From Oscillospiraceae bacterium (GTDB taxonomy: Bacteria > Bacillota > Clostridia > Oscillospirales > Oscillospiraceae), in NCBI GenBank assembly GCA_028705905.1, contig JAQWCP010000096.1, forward strand, positions 1 to 6,440: a stretch of DNA of 6,440 bases, written 5' to 3'. A program made the position numbers and the translations under genes. The notes beneath the pieces were generated by a model that saw nothing but the letters and a program-made list of their open reading frames with translations, had not been told where the DNA came from and did not search any database. Shown piece after piece: positions 5,873-6,440 of this stretch. Numbering within the stretch: position 1 is the stretch's first letter; each line of letters opens with the position of its first letter.

Positions 5873-5901
5873 TTGCTATACTTAATCCATTAGATTATAT
5901 A
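5873..5901 (+). promoter_or_regulatory. Candidate promoter of the 88-residue gene
   Basis: TTGCTA (5873-5878), 17 bases, then TATATA (5896-5901). An alternative is the extended -10 TGCTATACT (5874-5882). In both readings operator candidate 3 lies across the spacer or the start region, the usual layout for repression. Confidence 0.5.
5883..5897. promoter_or_regulatory. Palindromic operator candidate 3 (in front of the 88-residue gene)
   Basis: TAATCCATTAGATTA matches the perfect palindrome at 5349 in 14 of 15 bases. It lies inside the candidate promoter 5873-5901. A further half-site, TAATCAAAT, is at 5916-5924 just before the ribosome binding site and is identical to the left part of operator 2. 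Confidence 0.62.
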
Positions 5902-5939
5902 ACGTGCCGTTAAATTAATCAAATGGGAGGACAAACAAT

Positions 5940-6206
5940 ATGGAAAAAATGAGGATGTGGCTGTTAGGTCTGAGAATTGAATGGCATTGGTTTTTTATTT
6001 TGCGTTACCGAAAAAATGGGAATCGACTTATTGAGCAAGGAGTGCCGCTGGCCTCGGCAAAATTACTGCAAATAAGCAGAATCATCACACGGCACGGAGT
6101 TCATGCGATGAAGTACAAAAAGCAATATGAGGATATTTGCGGTCTGACTGACTATTTACAATCCGCACGAGCGCAAAACCACAATCTATCCAAAATGAAT
6201 ACCTAG
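5940..6206 (+). CDS. Small basic protein of unknown function
   Basis: This protein has 88 residues from ATG 5940, with GGGAGG (5925-5930) at the good distance of 9 bases. The first 22 residues are hydrophobic and aromatic (MWLLGLRIEWHWFFILRYR) but are interrupted by charges, so they look more like an amphipathic or membrane-touching helix than a true transmembrane segment. Residues 23-68 are rich in Lys/Arg/His and probably form two helices (KNGNRLIEQG, then ASAKLLQISRIITRHGVHAMKYKKQYEDI). I recall similar small LRIEW...KYKKQY proteins from Clostridia mobile elements, without known function. Its control region resembles that of xre (same palindrome, TTAATCAAAT, GGGAGG, 9 bases, ATGG), so it is probably co-regulated with xre. 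A long hairpin follows 8 bases after the stop. Confidence 0.65.
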   Translation: MEKMRMWLLGLRIEWHWFFILRYRKNGNRLIEQGVPLASAKLLQISRIITRHGVHAMKYKKQYEDICGLTDYLQSARAQNHNLSKMNT

Positions 6207-6214
6207 AAAAACCA

Positions 6215-6261
6215 AACAAGTAGCGGCGTGAAAACAAAGAGCTTTCACGCCGCTGCTTGTT
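6215..6261. terminator. Long stem-loop after the 88-residue gene
   Basis: A 19-bp stem with one G-T pair joins bases 6215-6233 with 6243-6261 around a 9-base loop. On the plus strand no T tract follows (TGCATCTTAA). On the minus strand the hairpin is followed by TGGTTTTTCTAGG. It may stop transcripts weakly in both directions or protect the 3' end of the mRNA rather than act as a classical terminator. Confidence 0.6.
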
Positions 6262-6384
6262 GCATCTTAAATATGGCAAGCGAGTTATGAACTTCTGAAA
6301 TTTGGGTCTTTTTGCCCGATCCATTTAGGCGAGGCTTCATTCAGACACATATAGGCTCTCACCCTTGCACCTGCTATATTCCCG

Positions 6385-6390
6385 TATAAT
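6385..6390 (+). promoter_or_regulatory. Consensus -10 box upstream of the right-edge gene
   Basis: A perfect TATAAT. The best -35-like hexamer, TTGCAC (6365-6370), is only 14 bases away, which is too short, so the promoter is tentative. Transcription would start near 6397, exactly at the foot of the next hairpin. Confidence 0.35.
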
Positions 6391-6395
6391 AAGCG

Positions 6396-6434
6396 GAGCG
6401 GCCACCGGCTGGTGGTCGCTCATTTTTTATTTTA
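6396..6434 (+). terminator. Terminator or attenuator in front of the right-edge gene
   Basis: An 11-bp stem with one G-T pair, GAGCGGCCACC (6396-6406) with GGTGGTCGCTC (6411-6421), has a 4-base GGCT loop and then ATTTTTTATTTT. It has the form of an intrinsic terminator but abuts the ribosome binding site of the next gene, so it may end upstream transcription, act as an attenuator, or both. Confidence 0.75.
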
Positions 6435-6440
6435 GGGAGG
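6435..6440 (+). promoter_or_regulatory. Ribosome binding site of a gene beyond the right edge
   Basis: GGGAGG forms the last six bases of the window and has the same form as the sites of xre and the 88-residue gene. A plus-strand gene probably begins within about 10 bases outside the window. Confidence 0.5.

Noticed and set aside
6085..6324. Minus-strand open frame of 79 codons running through the long hairpin
   Set aside because: It crosses the 6215-6261 stem-loop, overlaps the 88-residue gene and has no ribosome binding site.
1..6440. CRISPR array, tRNA or rRNA genes, insertion sequence, integrase attachment site
   Set aside because: I saw no regularly spaced repeats, no cloverleaf or rRNA segment, and no transposase or integrase motifs in any frame.

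Overview
The window looks like part of the accessory backbone of a mobile element (an integrative and conjugative element, a plasmid or a plasmid-like prophage) from a low- to mid-GC Firmicute, most likely a gut Clostridia/Oscillospiraceae-type host. This rests on strong AGGAGG-type ribosome binding sites, T-tailed hairpin terminators, a ParM/ParR-type partition pair, a SLOG protein beside a small Xre regulator, and several small orphan genes. No integrase, relaxase, replication protein, IS or CRISPR array is in view, so the type of element cannot be fixed.

Left block (1-2811, + strand): a tightly packed operon whose start lies outside the window. It holds the C-terminal part of a cysteine-rich zinc-ribbon protein (1-348), a 441-residue protein with a phage/mobile-element conserved core and a LIM-like cysteine-rich tail (354-1679), and an M20/M28-type zinc peptidase homologue with all expected metal ligands (1700-2728). 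A strong terminator closes it (2774-2811).

Middle block (2816-4210, + strand): an actin-like ParM ATPase (2877-3803) translationally coupled to a ribbon-helix-helix ParR-like adaptor (3800-4210), which together form a type II partition system. The centromere was not recognised. Next comes a 64-residue acidic orphan (4321-4515) behind its own extended -10 promoter, then a terminator (4611-4652).

Right block (4749-6440): a SLOG-family protein on the minus strand (4771-5322) diverges from a 109-residue Xre regulator (5464-5793), followed by an 88-residue basic orphan (5940-6206). A 15-bp near-palindrome, TAATCnAnTAGATT(A/G), occurs at 5349-5363, 5428-5442 and 5883-5897: twice in the divergent region and once in front of the 88-residue gene. 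This suggests one Xre-controlled regulon of three genes, and it is the most interesting pattern here. The window ends with a hairpin terminator or attenuator (6396-6434) directly followed by the ribosome binding site of a gene that starts beyond the edge.
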